The notes under the pieces: model-generated
Told to the model about the DNA's origin: nothing
The model's database searches: none
The model's input: the letters and a program-made list of their open reading frames with translations, nothing else
Position numbers and translations under genes: made by a program
Shown here: positions 1-6,492 of the stretch, in pieces
Layout of the letters: every line of letters starts with the position of its first letter
How positions within the stretch are numbered: the stretch's first letter is position 1
Assembly: GCA_002690445.1 (NCBI GenBank)
Contig: NZER01000111.1
Coordinates: 1 to 10,408, forward strand
DNA length: 10,408 nucleotides
Reading direction: 5' to 3'
From: Candidatus Pacearchaeota archaeon
GTDB lineage: Archaea; Nanoarchaeota; Nanoarchaeia; Pacearchaeales; GW2011-AR1

Positions 1-176
1 CAAAAAAGCTAACCTCCGCGAGGAAAGATCACATCCAGATCATCTGGCGCCGTAATGCGCTGGGGCAAAATAAAAATTGGCAGAGCCATTTTTATTTTGC
101 GCCAGCGCCTTACGGCGCCAGATGATCTGGAGGTGATCTTTCCTCGTAGGGGTTGGCTTGGCGAAAATCTCCTCGC
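1..176. repeat. Fold-back (long inverted repeat) element, copy 1
   Basis: Positions 19-81 and 85-146 are inverted copies separated by a 3-nt loop (82-84). Aligned by eye, the arms differ by three substitutions and one 1-nt indel over 62-63 nt. Weaker pairing continues outward to about position 6 on the left and 158 on the right. Each arm contains smaller palindromes: GCGCC-TTAC-GGCGC at 105-118 and CCAGAT-G-ATCTGG at 118-130. The right part (88-172) aligns collinearly with 6542-6625, so this is a dispersed repeat and not just a local hairpin. It ends 3-6 nt from the rad50 stop codon, and its left boundary may lie outside the window. It carries no open reading frame that I can support. It could be a MITE-like fold-back element, or a structured 3' end for the rad50 transcript. 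Confidence 0.85.
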
Positions 177-178
177 AA

Positions 179-2221
179 TTATTCTACCTGGCTTGTCCCT
201 TCTTTCTTGACTCTGATAACATGGTCGACAAAACCTTCTATTTTTTGGGCGTGGCTTACAAGAATTATTTGTTCTGCTTTGAGCTGGTCAAAGATATCAC
301 GCATTTTATCCAGTTGTTCGTCAGAAAAACCATCTGTTGGCTCGTCGAGGATGACTACTTCTTTTGTTTTTATTTTCGAGAGGAGTGAATTAAGAACTTG
401 GTTGAGAGCTAGCCGGTATGCAAGGGCGACTGCTGTTCGTTCTCCTCCAGAAAGAAAACTATATTCGATTTCGTAATCCTGATTTGTGATGATTGGGGTG
501 AAATCTTCATCTAGGCGAACAGATAAATCTTCTGGGACAAGAACTGAGAACCATTCTGAGAAAATTTTGGAAAACTCGTTTCTTAATTTGGCAAGGACAT
601 TTTTTTCTGTGAGTGTTATTATCGCGAGGAATTTTTCCTGAAGCCAGTCCTGCAGTTCTCTGAGATGATGAATCTGGGAAAGTGTTTTTTCTTTTTTTGA
701 AATTGTATCTTGCAATTCTTCTAATTGTTTTTTCAAAATTTCTAGTTCCCTGTTTTTTTCAGCAAGAGTAATTTCTTTTAATCTGGATTTTTCATTTATT
801 TTATCAAATTCAGTTTTATGCTCTTCAAAGATTTTTTCAGTTTCTTTAAATGTTTCTAATTTTTCTAAGAAGTTTTTCAACTGTTCTTCAATTTCCTTTA
901 TTTCGTTGGCAGTTCTATCTAGAATAAATGCGTCGGATTTGATTTTCGTTTCAATTGTTTTTTGATGTTCAAATTTTATTTTGTCCTGCTCTAATTTTAT
1001 TTTGTCCTGCTCATAACCATTAATAAGTTCTTTTTCTCTTTCATGTTCTGTTGCAGCTTGATTTTTCTCTATGATTTTTTGCTCTAGTTCGCGGATGATG
1101 TCATCCATATCAAATTTAGTACGTTTTGAAATTTTGTCTTTATGCTCGGCTCCGACAGTCTGAAAACATGTTGGGCAATTTTCCAGCGAGATTATTTTTT
1201 CTTTTAATTTTACTAAGTCTTCTTTTTTAGAATTAAGAACGGAAATGCGTGAACTTTTATCTATTATATCTGAATTGGTTTTTTCTAAAATACTTTTGTG
1301 TTTTGCTAGCAACTCTAAAATTGATTTTAATCTTTCTTCTGAGAACTCAACTTTTTGAGAAATTTGTTTTTGCATATTGAAAATTTCTTTTTGGGTTCTG
1401 TCGAGGATGTCTTTTTTACTTTGCAATATAATTTTTTTTTGTGATAATTCTGAGTCGATGTTTCTTTTTTCTTCAATTGATTTTTGAATAGAAACTAATT
1501 TTTCTTCTGATTCTTTTTTTTGTTTTAGAAGTTCATTGTGTTCAATTACAAGATTGTTAACTTCGCGGGCGAGTCTGATCTTATTTTCATTTTCTTTATT
1601 TAATTTTTCTTTTAATTTATTTAATTCTGTTATTTGCACTTCTTTTATTTTTATTGACTCTTTTATTTTTTGGAGGAAGATTTGAGAATTTTCTTTTATT
1701 TTTTTGTATCTGTCAATTCCGAAAATATGCCTGAGGGTGTCGAGCCGGATTTCTGGGCGCTCGTTAATGATTGCCTTCATTTCTTCTTGGGGGGTGTAGA
1801 CTGTAAATTTGTAAAGGAGGTTTGATTTTTTGATGAACTCTTTTGGATAATTGAGGATTCTTATGACGCGGTTTTTCATTTCAGAGGTGGAGAGTTCGTC
1901 TGATTTTCCGTCGACGGTAATCACATTTAAATCCTGGCTGATTGAATTGTTTTTGCTTTTTTTAATTGTTCTTTCTAAAATTATCTGCTGGTTATCAGTT
2001 TCTAATTCTAATTTGGCATATGCATGGTCTTCTCCCTGTCTTAGTACTGAAGAGCCTTTTTGACCGGGCTGTAATCCGAATAATGCAAACTGCAATGCTA
2101 ACAGGATTGAAGTTTTTCCGGCGCCGATGTCTCCCGCTAAAAGAATTGTGCCTGCTGGGAATTCTATTTCTAAGTCTTCGTAGCTTCGTATGTTTTTTAT
2201 TGCAAGTTTTTTGAAAATCAT
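179..2221 (-). CDS. rad50: Rad50 ATPase, double-strand-break repair
   Basis: This is an SMC-like ABC ATPase that works with Mre11 to tether and process DNA ends. Seen in the 680-aa product: a Walker A GDIGAGKT at residues 30-37; a Q-loop region near 140-147 (FTVYTPQE); long charged coiled coils at roughly 165-345 and 355-540; a zinc-hook CPTC at 349-352 for dimerisation; the ABC signature LSGGERTA at 590-597; Walker B VVILDEPT at 622-629 followed by the D-loop; and a switch histidine in VSHAQ at 655-659. The length is below the roughly 850-900 aa usual for Rad50, so the coiled-coil arms are short. The start codon overlaps the mre11 stop by ATGA, indicating translational coupling. A 7-residue tandem duplication lies in the distal coiled coil (positions 972-1013). 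The gene is complete, with its stop beside a fold-back repeat. Confidence 0.97.
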   Translation of the reverse strand: MIFKKLAIKNIRSYEDLEIEFPAGTILLAGDIGAGKTSILLALQFALFGLQPGQKGSSVLRQGEDHAYAKLELETDNQQIILERTIKKSKNNSISQDLNVITVDGKSDELSTSEMKNRVIRILNYPKEFIKKSNLLYKFTVYTPQEEMKAIINERPEIRLDTLRHIFGIDRYKKIKENSQIFLQKIKESIKIKEVQITELNKLKEKLNKENENKIRLAREVNNLVIEHNELLKQKKESEEKLVSIQKSIEEKRNIDSELSQKKIILQSKKDILDRTQKEIFNMQKQISQKVEFSEERLKSILELLAKHKSILEKTNSDIIDKSSRISVLNSKKEDLVKLKEKIISLENCPTCFQTVGAEHKDKISKRTKFDMDDIIRELEQKIIEKNQAATEHEREKELINGYEQDKIKLEQDKIKFEHQKTIETKIKSDAFILDRTANEIKEIEEQLKNFLEKLETFKETEKIFEEHKTEFDKINEKSRLKEITLAEKNRELEILKKQLEELQDTISKKEKTLSQIHHLRELQDWLQEKFLAIITLTEKNVLAKLRNEFSKIFSEWFSVLVPEDLSVRLDEDFTPIITNQDYEIEYSFLSGGERTAVALAYRLALNQVLNSLLSKIKTKEVVILDEPTDGFSDEQLDKMRDIFDQLKAEQIILVSHAQKIEGFVDHVIRVKKEGTSQVE
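972..1013 (-). repeat. Tandem 21-bp duplication inside rad50
   Basis: Two adjacent 21-bp units (972-992 and 993-1013) differ at one base. They encode DKIKLEQ-DKIKFEH in the C-terminal arm of the Rad50 coiled coil, around residues 406-420. Twenty-one bases are seven codons, exactly one coiled-coil heptad, so the duplication keeps both frame and heptad register. The near identity suggests a recent event. Confidence 0.85.
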
Positions 2222-3417
2222 GTTAATGTTTCTTGTAAGTTGAGTAATTTTTTTAATTCGTCTAATAATCGGTTTTCGAATATTATTGATTTTTCGTCTT
2301 CGTTTTTTTCAATTGCAAGAATGTTTATCAGCTGGGGGAGAAACTTGTTGAAATCTGTTGGGTTTTTTTCTGTATATTCTTCTATGATTTTTTCTTCTAA
2401 GTTTTCTACATTTTCAAGACCTTCGGAATTTAATTCTATTTTTGATTCCTGCATTTTGAGCGAGGATATGCTCCTGAGGAAAACATGGGCTTGTTTTTTC
2501 TCTACGAATTCTTCTATTTCGTTGAATCTTATGTCGCCTGTTTTTCCCTGAGTCAATGTGCCGGTTAATCTTAACAAGAAAATTTTATCTTGAAGATTTA
2601 ATCTATCTATTTCAGAGATTATTTTTTCTGTTGCTGTGAGTCCGTTGTCTAGTGATATTTCTTTGAAAACGGTTTCTTTTAGAGGGATTTTTTTGTTTTG
2701 GGTTTGAATCTGGCCGGCACTATCTATTTCTGTGAGTTGGAAACTTCCGTATTTGAGGTCGACAAGCTCCTGAAAATTGTTAGGGAAAATTGGGCCTGGG
2801 TAAATGTAGTGGGAATTTGTTTCTTTGGTTTGGAAGACTTGGTGGACGTGGCCGAGTGCATAGTAATTAGCTAATGGGAGTTTTAATTTGTCGATGGATT
2901 CCATGGGGATATTGCCCACGACATCTGAGATTGTTGTGTGAATCATGAAAATTGTGAATGGGGCGGTGGGGGCAAATTGGACTCGGCGTAAATCTTCTAT
3001 TTCCATTCCTGATTTTTTCCCGGAGTATCCAAATATTGCAATGTCCTTGTAGAGTGTTGGTTTCAATTTTATTTTGCCGTCTTCCTGCTCTTCGTAATCC
3101 TCTACATTGGTGCAGAATCCTGCTTTTTCCAAGACATCTAGGAAAGTTTTACCTGATGCTGAAAAATCGTGGCTGCCTGCGATTAAAAAAACTGGGATGT
3201 TTGCATCTTTTATTTTTTTGAATTCTGCAAAAGTTTCTTTTAGGATTTCGATTGGGGGGTAGGCAGAGTCGAAAAGGTCTCCGGAGATTAATATAAATTC
3301 TACATTTTCTTCTATGCAGATTTCTACTGCTTTTTGAAATGATTGAAAATTGAGGTCTTGGAGTTCTTGTTGGCGCCAACTTCCGAGATGGCAGTCGGCG
3401 AGATGCGCGAATTTCAT
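2218..3417 (-). CDS. mre11: Mre11 nuclease (SbcD family)
   Basis: This is a Mn-dependent exo/endonuclease that partners Rad50 in processing DNA breaks. The 399-aa product shows the calcineurin-like phosphoesterase motifs in order: DCH (8-10), GDLFD (46-50), GSHD (81-84), an IH in FMIHTT (159-160) and GHVH (189-192). The third motif is normally GNHD; here the metal-ligand Asn position is Ser82. The C-terminal ~180 residues, rich in Glu and Lys, correspond to the capping and Rad50-binding region. A TATA-like box at 3440-3446 is centred about 26 bp upstream of the ATG, so the mRNA is probably leaderless. The stop overlaps the rad50 start by 4 bp, making a two-gene operon. The HerA and NurA genes that accompany this pair in many archaea are not in the window. 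Confidence 0.96.
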   Translation of the reverse strand: MKFAHLADCHLGSWRQQELQDLNFQSFQKAVEICIEENVEFILISGDLFDSAYPPIEILKETFAEFKKIKDANIPVFLIAGSHDFSASGKTFLDVLEKAGFCTNVEDYEEQEDGKIKLKPTLYKDIAIFGYSGKKSGMEIEDLRRVQFAPTAPFTIFMIHTTISDVVGNIPMESIDKLKLPLANYYALGHVHQVFQTKETNSHYIYPGPIFPNNFQELVDLKYGSFQLTEIDSAGQIQTQNKKIPLKETVFKEISLDNGLTATEKIISEIDRLNLQDKIFLLRLTGTLTQGKTGDIRFNEIEEFVEKKQAHVFLRSISSLKMQESKIELNSEGLENVENLEEKIIEEYTEKNPTDFNKFLPQLINILAIEKNEDEKSIIFENRLLDELKKLLNLQETLT

Positions 3418-3439
3418 CTAATTTGTAAAATGGAGCGAT

Positions 3440-3446
3440 ATATAAA
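3440..3446 (-). promoter_or_regulatory. TATA box of the mre11-rad50 operon
   Basis: On the minus strand the sequence CTTTATATATCG is centred about 26 bp upstream of the mre11 ATG. This is the normal TATA-to-start-site distance in archaea, so the transcript would begin at or within a few bases of the start codon. Confidence 0.65.
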
Positions 3447-3480
3447 GATTATTGGGGTGGGAAAGATAGTAATTTCCGTG

Positions 3481-3496
3481 TTATCGTCGACGATAA
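3481..3496. promoter_or_regulatory. 16-bp perfect palindrome, candidate operator
   Basis: TTATCGTCGACGATAA is identical on both strands. It lies about 35 bp upstream of the mre11 TATA box, flanked at a distance by AGTAA (3468-3472) and TTACT (3502-3506), which give an outer inverted repeat. A second palindrome, ACTTTAAAGT, follows at 3504-3513. The position suits a transcription-factor site for the mre11 promoter. No gene overlaps it. The binding factor is unknown. Confidence 0.5.
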
Positions 3497-3533
3497 AATA
3501 GTTACTTTAAAGTTAGGCAAATACCCTAAAAAA

Positions 3534-3567
3534 TTGGTTTAAAAATATTATGGTTGGTTTAAAAATA
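3534..3567. repeat. Pair of 14-bp direct repeats with 20-bp period
   Basis: TTGGTTTAAAAATA occurs at 3534-3547 and again at 3554-3567, offset by exactly 20 bp, about two helical turns. The second copy runs into an inverted repeat (AAATAAAA-A-TTTTATTT, about 3563-3579). Same-face binding of a regulator or chromatin protein is one explanation. AT-rich low complexity is another. Confidence 0.55.
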
Positions 3568-3593
3568 AAAATTTTATTTGGTTTTTTGTTTTC

Positions 3594-3601
3594 TTTATAA
3601 A
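3594..3601 (+). promoter_or_regulatory. Plus-strand TATA-like box before a tiny ORF
   Basis: TTTATAAA sits within the palindromic CTTTATAAAG. It predicts a transcription start near 3620-3626, ahead of the strong Shine-Dalgarno sequence at 3658-3663. A second AT-rich block, TTTTTAA at 3614-3620, lies 26 bp before an upstream in-frame ATG at 3643, so a leaderless start there is an alternative. Confidence 0.4.
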
Positions 3602-3669
3602 GTTTTCTAAGCCTTTTTAAGGAAGTTTGGGGACAGGATTTTATGGTAACTTTGAAAGGAGGTTTTAAA

Positions 3670-3693
3670 ATGGAAGACGAAGAAGAAAAATAA
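3670..3693 (+). CDS. Putative 7-codon acidic micro-ORF with strong ribosome binding site
   Basis: GGAGGT at 3658-3663, preceded by AAA, is a near-ideal archaeal Shine-Dalgarno sequence six bases before an ATG. The ORF reads MEDEEEK and stops at a TAA. In the same frame an ATG at 3643 extends it to 16 codons (MVTLKGGFKMEDEEEK). It lies between a plus-strand TATA-like box (3594-3601) and a T7 tract (3725-3731), so a transcript of about 105 nt could be complete. The strong SD contrasts with the leaderless starts of most operons here. Alternatives are a leader-peptide gene, the remnant of a longer gene cut by a frameshift in the A-rich stretch, or chance, since the A-rich stretch also serves as a minus-strand U-tract. 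I do not recognise the peptide. Confidence 0.3.
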   Translation: MEDEEEK

Positions 3694-3696
3694 AAA
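3686..3696 (-). terminator. U-tract terminator of the RNase J operon
   Basis: On the minus strand TTTTTATTTTT lies 25-35 bp past the methyltransferase stop codon. Oligo-T tracts on the non-template strand terminate archaeal RNA polymerase. It would separate this operon from mre11-rad50. Confidence 0.45.
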
Positions 3697-3720
3697 GAAG
3701 CATAAGGAAAGGTCTAACTT

Positions 3721-4287
3721 TTACTTTTTTTCGCTTGATTTATTTTTGCAAGCTTTTTTTATTTTTAAAATTTTTAATTCTTCAAAGAACAATTTTTTTC
3801 TTGCGACAATCTTTGGGTGGAATTTTCTGATTTGATTCAGCGGAGTTAGATTTGAAATTAGAAGAAAAATTTCTCTGTCTTGATTTAATCTGGGCAGAGC
3901 TTGTTTTAAAAAGCGGACTGCCAGTTCGTCGCCTTTTTTTCCGCCGGTTGTTGCGAGCTGGGAATCTTTGGGTTCGCGGGGGTCGGCGGGGAGGTAGGGG
4001 GCGTTGAAAGTTATTAAATCATATTTTTTTGTTTTAGGAATTTTTGAAAAGAGATTTGATTGAACTGCTTTGATTCCTTTTTTTCTGACTAGAGCAACTG
4101 ATTTTTCATTTATGTCTACGGCGAGGATGTTGTTTTTGCTGAGAAATTTTAATGCGGTTTCTGCGAGAATGCCGGAGCCAGTGCCCATGTCAAGGTAGGC
4201 GATATTTTTATTTTTTAATTTTGATAAATATTTTTTTAAAAATTCTGAGAAGAAAAATGAGTCTTCTTGGGGGGTGTATGTGGTCAT
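3721..4287 (-). CDS. Mtq2/HemK2-like N5-glutamine methyltransferase
   Basis: This 188-aa SAM-dependent methyltransferase resembles the archaeal/eukaryotic Mtq2 (HemK2) group, which methylates the Gln of the GGQ motif in the release factor. Seen: the N-terminal YTPQEDSFFFSEFL typical of the group, the SAM-binding motif DMGTGSG (33-39), an acidic ribose-binding residue in AVDIN (57-59), and NAPY at 95-98 where the family usually has NPPY. It lacks the extra N-terminal domain of bacterial PrmC, as archaeal forms do. The C-terminal tail is very Lys-rich. The start overlaps the upstream membrane-protein stop by ATGA, so it is the last gene of the RNase J operon. Archaeal Mtq2 usually needs the Trm112 zinc protein, which is not in this window. 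Family assignment is firm; the exact substrate is inferred. Confidence 0.85.
   Translation of the reverse strand: MTTYTPQEDSFFFSEFLKKYLSKLKNKNIAYLDMGTGSGILAETALKFLSKNNILAVDINEKSVALVRKKGIKAVQSNLFSKIPKTKKYDLITFNAPYLPADPREPKDSQLATTGGKKGDELAVRFLKQALPRLNQDREIFLLISNLTPLNQIRKFHPKIVARKKLFFEELKILKIKKACKNKSSEKK
3725..3731 (+). terminator. T7 tract, possible plus-strand terminator
   Basis: Seven consecutive T on the plus strand, preceded by ACTTTTAC, follow the micro-ORF by about 30 bp and overlap the 3' end of the methyltransferase gene on the other strand. It would end a short plus-strand transcript. It also encodes Lys codons on the minus strand, so it may be incidental. Confidence 0.3.
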
Positions 4288-4841
4288 GGGGCGAGCTTCT
4301 TCCAGTAAAGTCCGAGAAGTGCGGCGCCGACTAAAATTAATAAGCTGACTATTACTGCGATAATTATCCAGATTTTAGAGCGTGGTTTTTTTGGCTGTTG
4401 AATTTGTTTTTGGGGCAGGGATTGCGCAAGAAGGGTTTGTTTTTGGGGGGGTATTTTTTCTGGCGGGGTTTGGGCGGGGGCGGGGGTGGCGGAGGCGGTT
4501 GGGGAGGTGGAGGCGGAAGCAGGGGTGGCAGTGGTTTTGGCGGTGGGGGCGGCGGTGGGGGCGGGGGTTTGTTTTTTTCTTTTGAATAATCTTGAAAAAA
4601 AAGATTGTTTTTTTAGCGGTTCTACTTTAGCAGGTTGGCGAGAGGCTTGAGATTGCTGGGCAGATAATCTTTGGGCGGCGGCATTTACTTCTCCGGGTTT
4701 ATAACCAGCATTTAGAAAACTTTGTTTTATTTTTGATATCTGCTCCCCTCTTTCGAGTGCGTTTTTAATTCCGCCCATTAATTCAGTTTCTCGGCTAGGT
4801 TTTGTTAGGGGATCTATTTTAGAGGGTGAGGGTTTTTCCAT
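4284..4841 (-). CDS. Tail-anchored membrane protein with Ala/Thr/Pro-rich linker
   Basis: I do not recognise this 185-aa protein. It shows three parts. Residues 20-58 form a small amphipathic helical segment (GGIKNALERGEQISKIKQ, then an AGYKPGEV turn and another helix), similar in style to the short helical repeats of other archaeal membrane proteins. Residues 84-150 are a basic patch (KRKK) followed by a low-complexity Ala/Thr/Pro/Ser/Gln linker encoded by a C-rich tract. Residues 157-180 are a hydrophobic transmembrane helix followed by only five residues. Most of the protein is therefore probably cytoplasmic. Its start lies inside the 3' end of the RNase J gene (23-bp overlap) and its stop overlaps the methyltransferase start. 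An internal Met22 at 4778 is an alternative start beyond the RNase J stop. The operon position suggests a link to RNase J, but this is inference. Confidence 0.8.
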   Translation of the reverse strand: MEKPSPSKIDPLTKPSRETELMGGIKNALERGEQISKIKQSFLNAGYKPGEVNAAAQRLSAQQSQASRQPAKVEPLKKQSFFSRLFKRKKQTPAPTAAPTAKTTATPASASTSPTASATPAPAQTPPEKIPPQKQTLLAQSLPQKQIQQPKKPRSKIWIIIAVIVSLLILVGAALLGLYWKKLAP

Positions 4842-6168
4842 CTTTCATTAAGTGACATTGTTTTCCTAATTTATATCCGAGTTCTCCTGAGAGTTCGGCC
4901 ATTGGCGTGGTTTTGTCTAGTCCTCCGTGGGCAGGAATTATGTGGCGGGGGTTTACTAGCTTTACTATGTCTCGTAAGTCTTCTCTGCCTGCATGTCCGG
5001 AAACATGGACGTCGCGGAAAATTCTCGGCTTGTGTTTTCTTAATCTATTTTCCATTTTGGCGAATTGCTCTATGTTAACTGGGGTGGGAATGACACTTGA
5101 TGAAAAAACAAGGTTGTCGTCTTTGCCGATTTTTAGCGGGAGCTGGTTTCTTGACAACCTTTCCATAATTGAGCCGGGTTCTCCCTGGTGTCCGGTGCAT
5201 ACCATGAGATATCTTTTCCTGTTTTTCGAAATGTTTGTCAGACTTTTTTCAAGCTGTCTTCGGAATGTTGATATTTTGACGCTTTTCAAAAAAGGAGCGA
5301 TTCCAGATTCCTGCGCTGCTTTGGAATATTTGTTTAAACTTCTTCCCAAGAATACAACTTCGCGGTTGAGTTTTTTTCCGAACTCGACAATGCTTTTTAA
5401 TCTTGCGATGTGGGAGGAGAATGTTGTGACAATGATTCCGGAATTTCGATTTTGAATTGTGAGGAGAACTTCTTCGAGGAGGGCGCGGGCGATTTTTTCC
5501 GAGGGTGTTTTTCTGTCTGAGCCTGAGTAAAGTGAATCAACAATAAAAGCGTACACTCCTTCTTTAGCTATCTCTCTTAATCTTTTATAATTTGGTTTGA
5601 AGCCGAGGACAGGTGAGTCGTCGAGTTTGAAATCGTTGGCGTAGAGGACTGCACCCTTTGGAGTATGGACTGCGATCATTACTGTCTGGGGAGTGGAGTG
5701 AGTTATGTTGATAAAATCTACTTTGTATTTTCTGTTTTTTCCCTGAATGTAGAATGTGGTGTTGGGACGGATAGCGTGGATTTTATTTTTGATTACGAGG
5801 TTGTTGTCTTTTAATAAGGAGTGAAGGACTTGGACTGTAAATGGGGTTGCGTAGATTGGGGCTTTGTATCTGTCTGATAAGTAGGGGATTGCGCCGACGT
5901 GGTCGAGATGGGCGTGGCCGATGAATTGGGCTCGGACTTTGTGGCGGATTTTTTCTATGACCTGGTCGCTGGGAATGGCCTTGACTGCTTTTAATTTTCT
6001 TTCTGTTATGATTCCTTCTTTTTCCTGTTCTTGAAGCGAGACAATAGCTGGTAGGAAAAAACCCTCATCAAATATAAATGCGTCTTCTTCTAATTCCAAT
6101 AATGTCATGTTTTTTCCAACTTCAGAAAAACCTCCGATGGTATGAATTTTTATTTTTCCTCTTTCCAT
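4819..6168 (-). CDS. rnj: Archaeal ribonuclease J (metallo-beta-lactamase/beta-CASP)
   Basis: This is a 5'-3' exoribonuclease for mRNA decay and RNA processing. The 449-aa product has the metallo-beta-lactamase zinc motifs: an N-terminal GGFSEVGKN (12-20), HAHLDH (85-90), a His in ITHSTP (157) and an Asp in ANDF (179). The beta-CASP region includes TTFSSH (248-253), the RNase J-type TGHQGEPGS (325-333), SGHAGRED (390-397) with a conserved His, and PAHGG (412-416). It is shorter than bacterial RNase J because the C-terminal domain is missing, as in archaeal forms. The TATA-like box at 6190-6198 lies about 26 bp from the ATG, so a leaderless mRNA is likely. It is the first gene of an operon with a membrane protein and a methyltransferase. 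Confidence 0.94.
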   Translation of the reverse strand: MERGKIKIHTIGGFSEVGKNMTLLELEEDAFIFDEGFFLPAIVSLQEQEKEGIITERKLKAVKAIPSDQVIEKIRHKVRAQFIGHAHLDHVGAIPYLSDRYKAPIYATPFTVQVLHSLLKDNNLVIKNKIHAIRPNTTFYIQGKNRKYKVDFINITHSTPQTVMIAVHTPKGAVLYANDFKLDDSPVLGFKPNYKRLREIAKEGVYAFIVDSLYSGSDRKTPSEKIARALLEEVLLTIQNRNSGIIVTTFSSHIARLKSIVEFGKKLNREVVFLGRSLNKYSKAAQESGIAPFLKSVKISTFRRQLEKSLTNISKNRKRYLMVCTGHQGEPGSIMERLSRNQLPLKIGKDDNLVFSSSVIPTPVNIEQFAKMENRLRKHKPRIFRDVHVSGHAGREDLRDIVKLVNPRHIIPAHGGLDKTTPMAELSGELGYKLGKQCHLMKDGKTLTL

Positions 6169-6189
6169 TTCTTTATTTGGGGGTGTTGG

Positions 6190-6198
6190 TTTATATAT
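6190..6198 (-). promoter_or_regulatory. TATA box of the RNase J operon
   Basis: Minus-strand ATATATAAA is centred about 26 bp upstream of the RNase J ATG. It lies in the short gap after the 84-aa gene, so RNase J need not depend on read-through from that gene. Confidence 0.65.
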
Positions 6199-6217
6199 GT
6201 TCCGAGAAGAGTTATAA

Positions 6218-6472
6218 TTAATCCCAAAAAGCGAATTTTATATGTTCTAAACCTCTTAATCTTGTTCCAAGGGGGAAAACAAGAGTTAGGTGTTGGCGAG
6301 AATCTCTGACATCACAGGCACAGACTGGTTCTTGAACTTGAAAAGGTGTGATTGCATAACCATCTTGTCCAAGTTTGGTGTCTAGGATTGCTTTTGCTTC
6401 TTGTGTATCTAGTGCAGTTGTTCTATGCATGTCTACATATAAGGTTGGTACTCTTGATGTTGTTGATAGCAT
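6218..6472 (-). CDS. Uncharacterised 84-aa protein
   Basis: I do not recognise this gene. The product has no transmembrane segment and begins MLSTTSRVPTLYVDMHRTTA. It contains two close cysteines in VCACDVRDSRQH (residues about 51-62), then alternating hydrophobic stretches (LTLVFPLGTRL) and an aromatic end (IKFAFWD). The pattern suggests a small alpha/beta domain. Support for a real gene: an ATG start with a clean TATA-like box (TTATATAA, 6493-6500) centred 24-25 bp upstream, no larger overlapping frame, and a position snugly before the RNase J promoter. It may be co-transcribed with RNase J, since no T-tract separates them. Function cannot be inferred. Confidence 0.65.
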   Translation of the reverse strand: MLSTTSRVPTLYVDMHRTTALDTQEAKAILDTKLGQDGYAITPFQVQEPVCACDVRDSRQHLTLVFPLGTRLRGLEHIKFAFWD

Positions 6473-6492
6473 TTGGTTAATTGGTTTTGAGA

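Noticed and set aside
1..178. CRISPR array or transposon end with transposase
   Set aside because: There is a single inverted repeat and no regularly spaced direct repeats, and no transposase or cas gene in the window.
4398..4589. Glycine-rich plus-strand ORF opposite the membrane-protein linker
   Set aside because: It is the reverse of the C-rich Ala/Thr/Pro linker on the minus strand. The poly-Gly translation is a composition artefact, and the minus-strand gene fits the operon overlaps.
4907..5455. 182-codon plus-strand ORF opposite RNase J
   Set aside because: It lies wholly inside a gene with all RNase J motifs intact on the other strand, has no promoter or neighbours on its strand and no recognisable domain.
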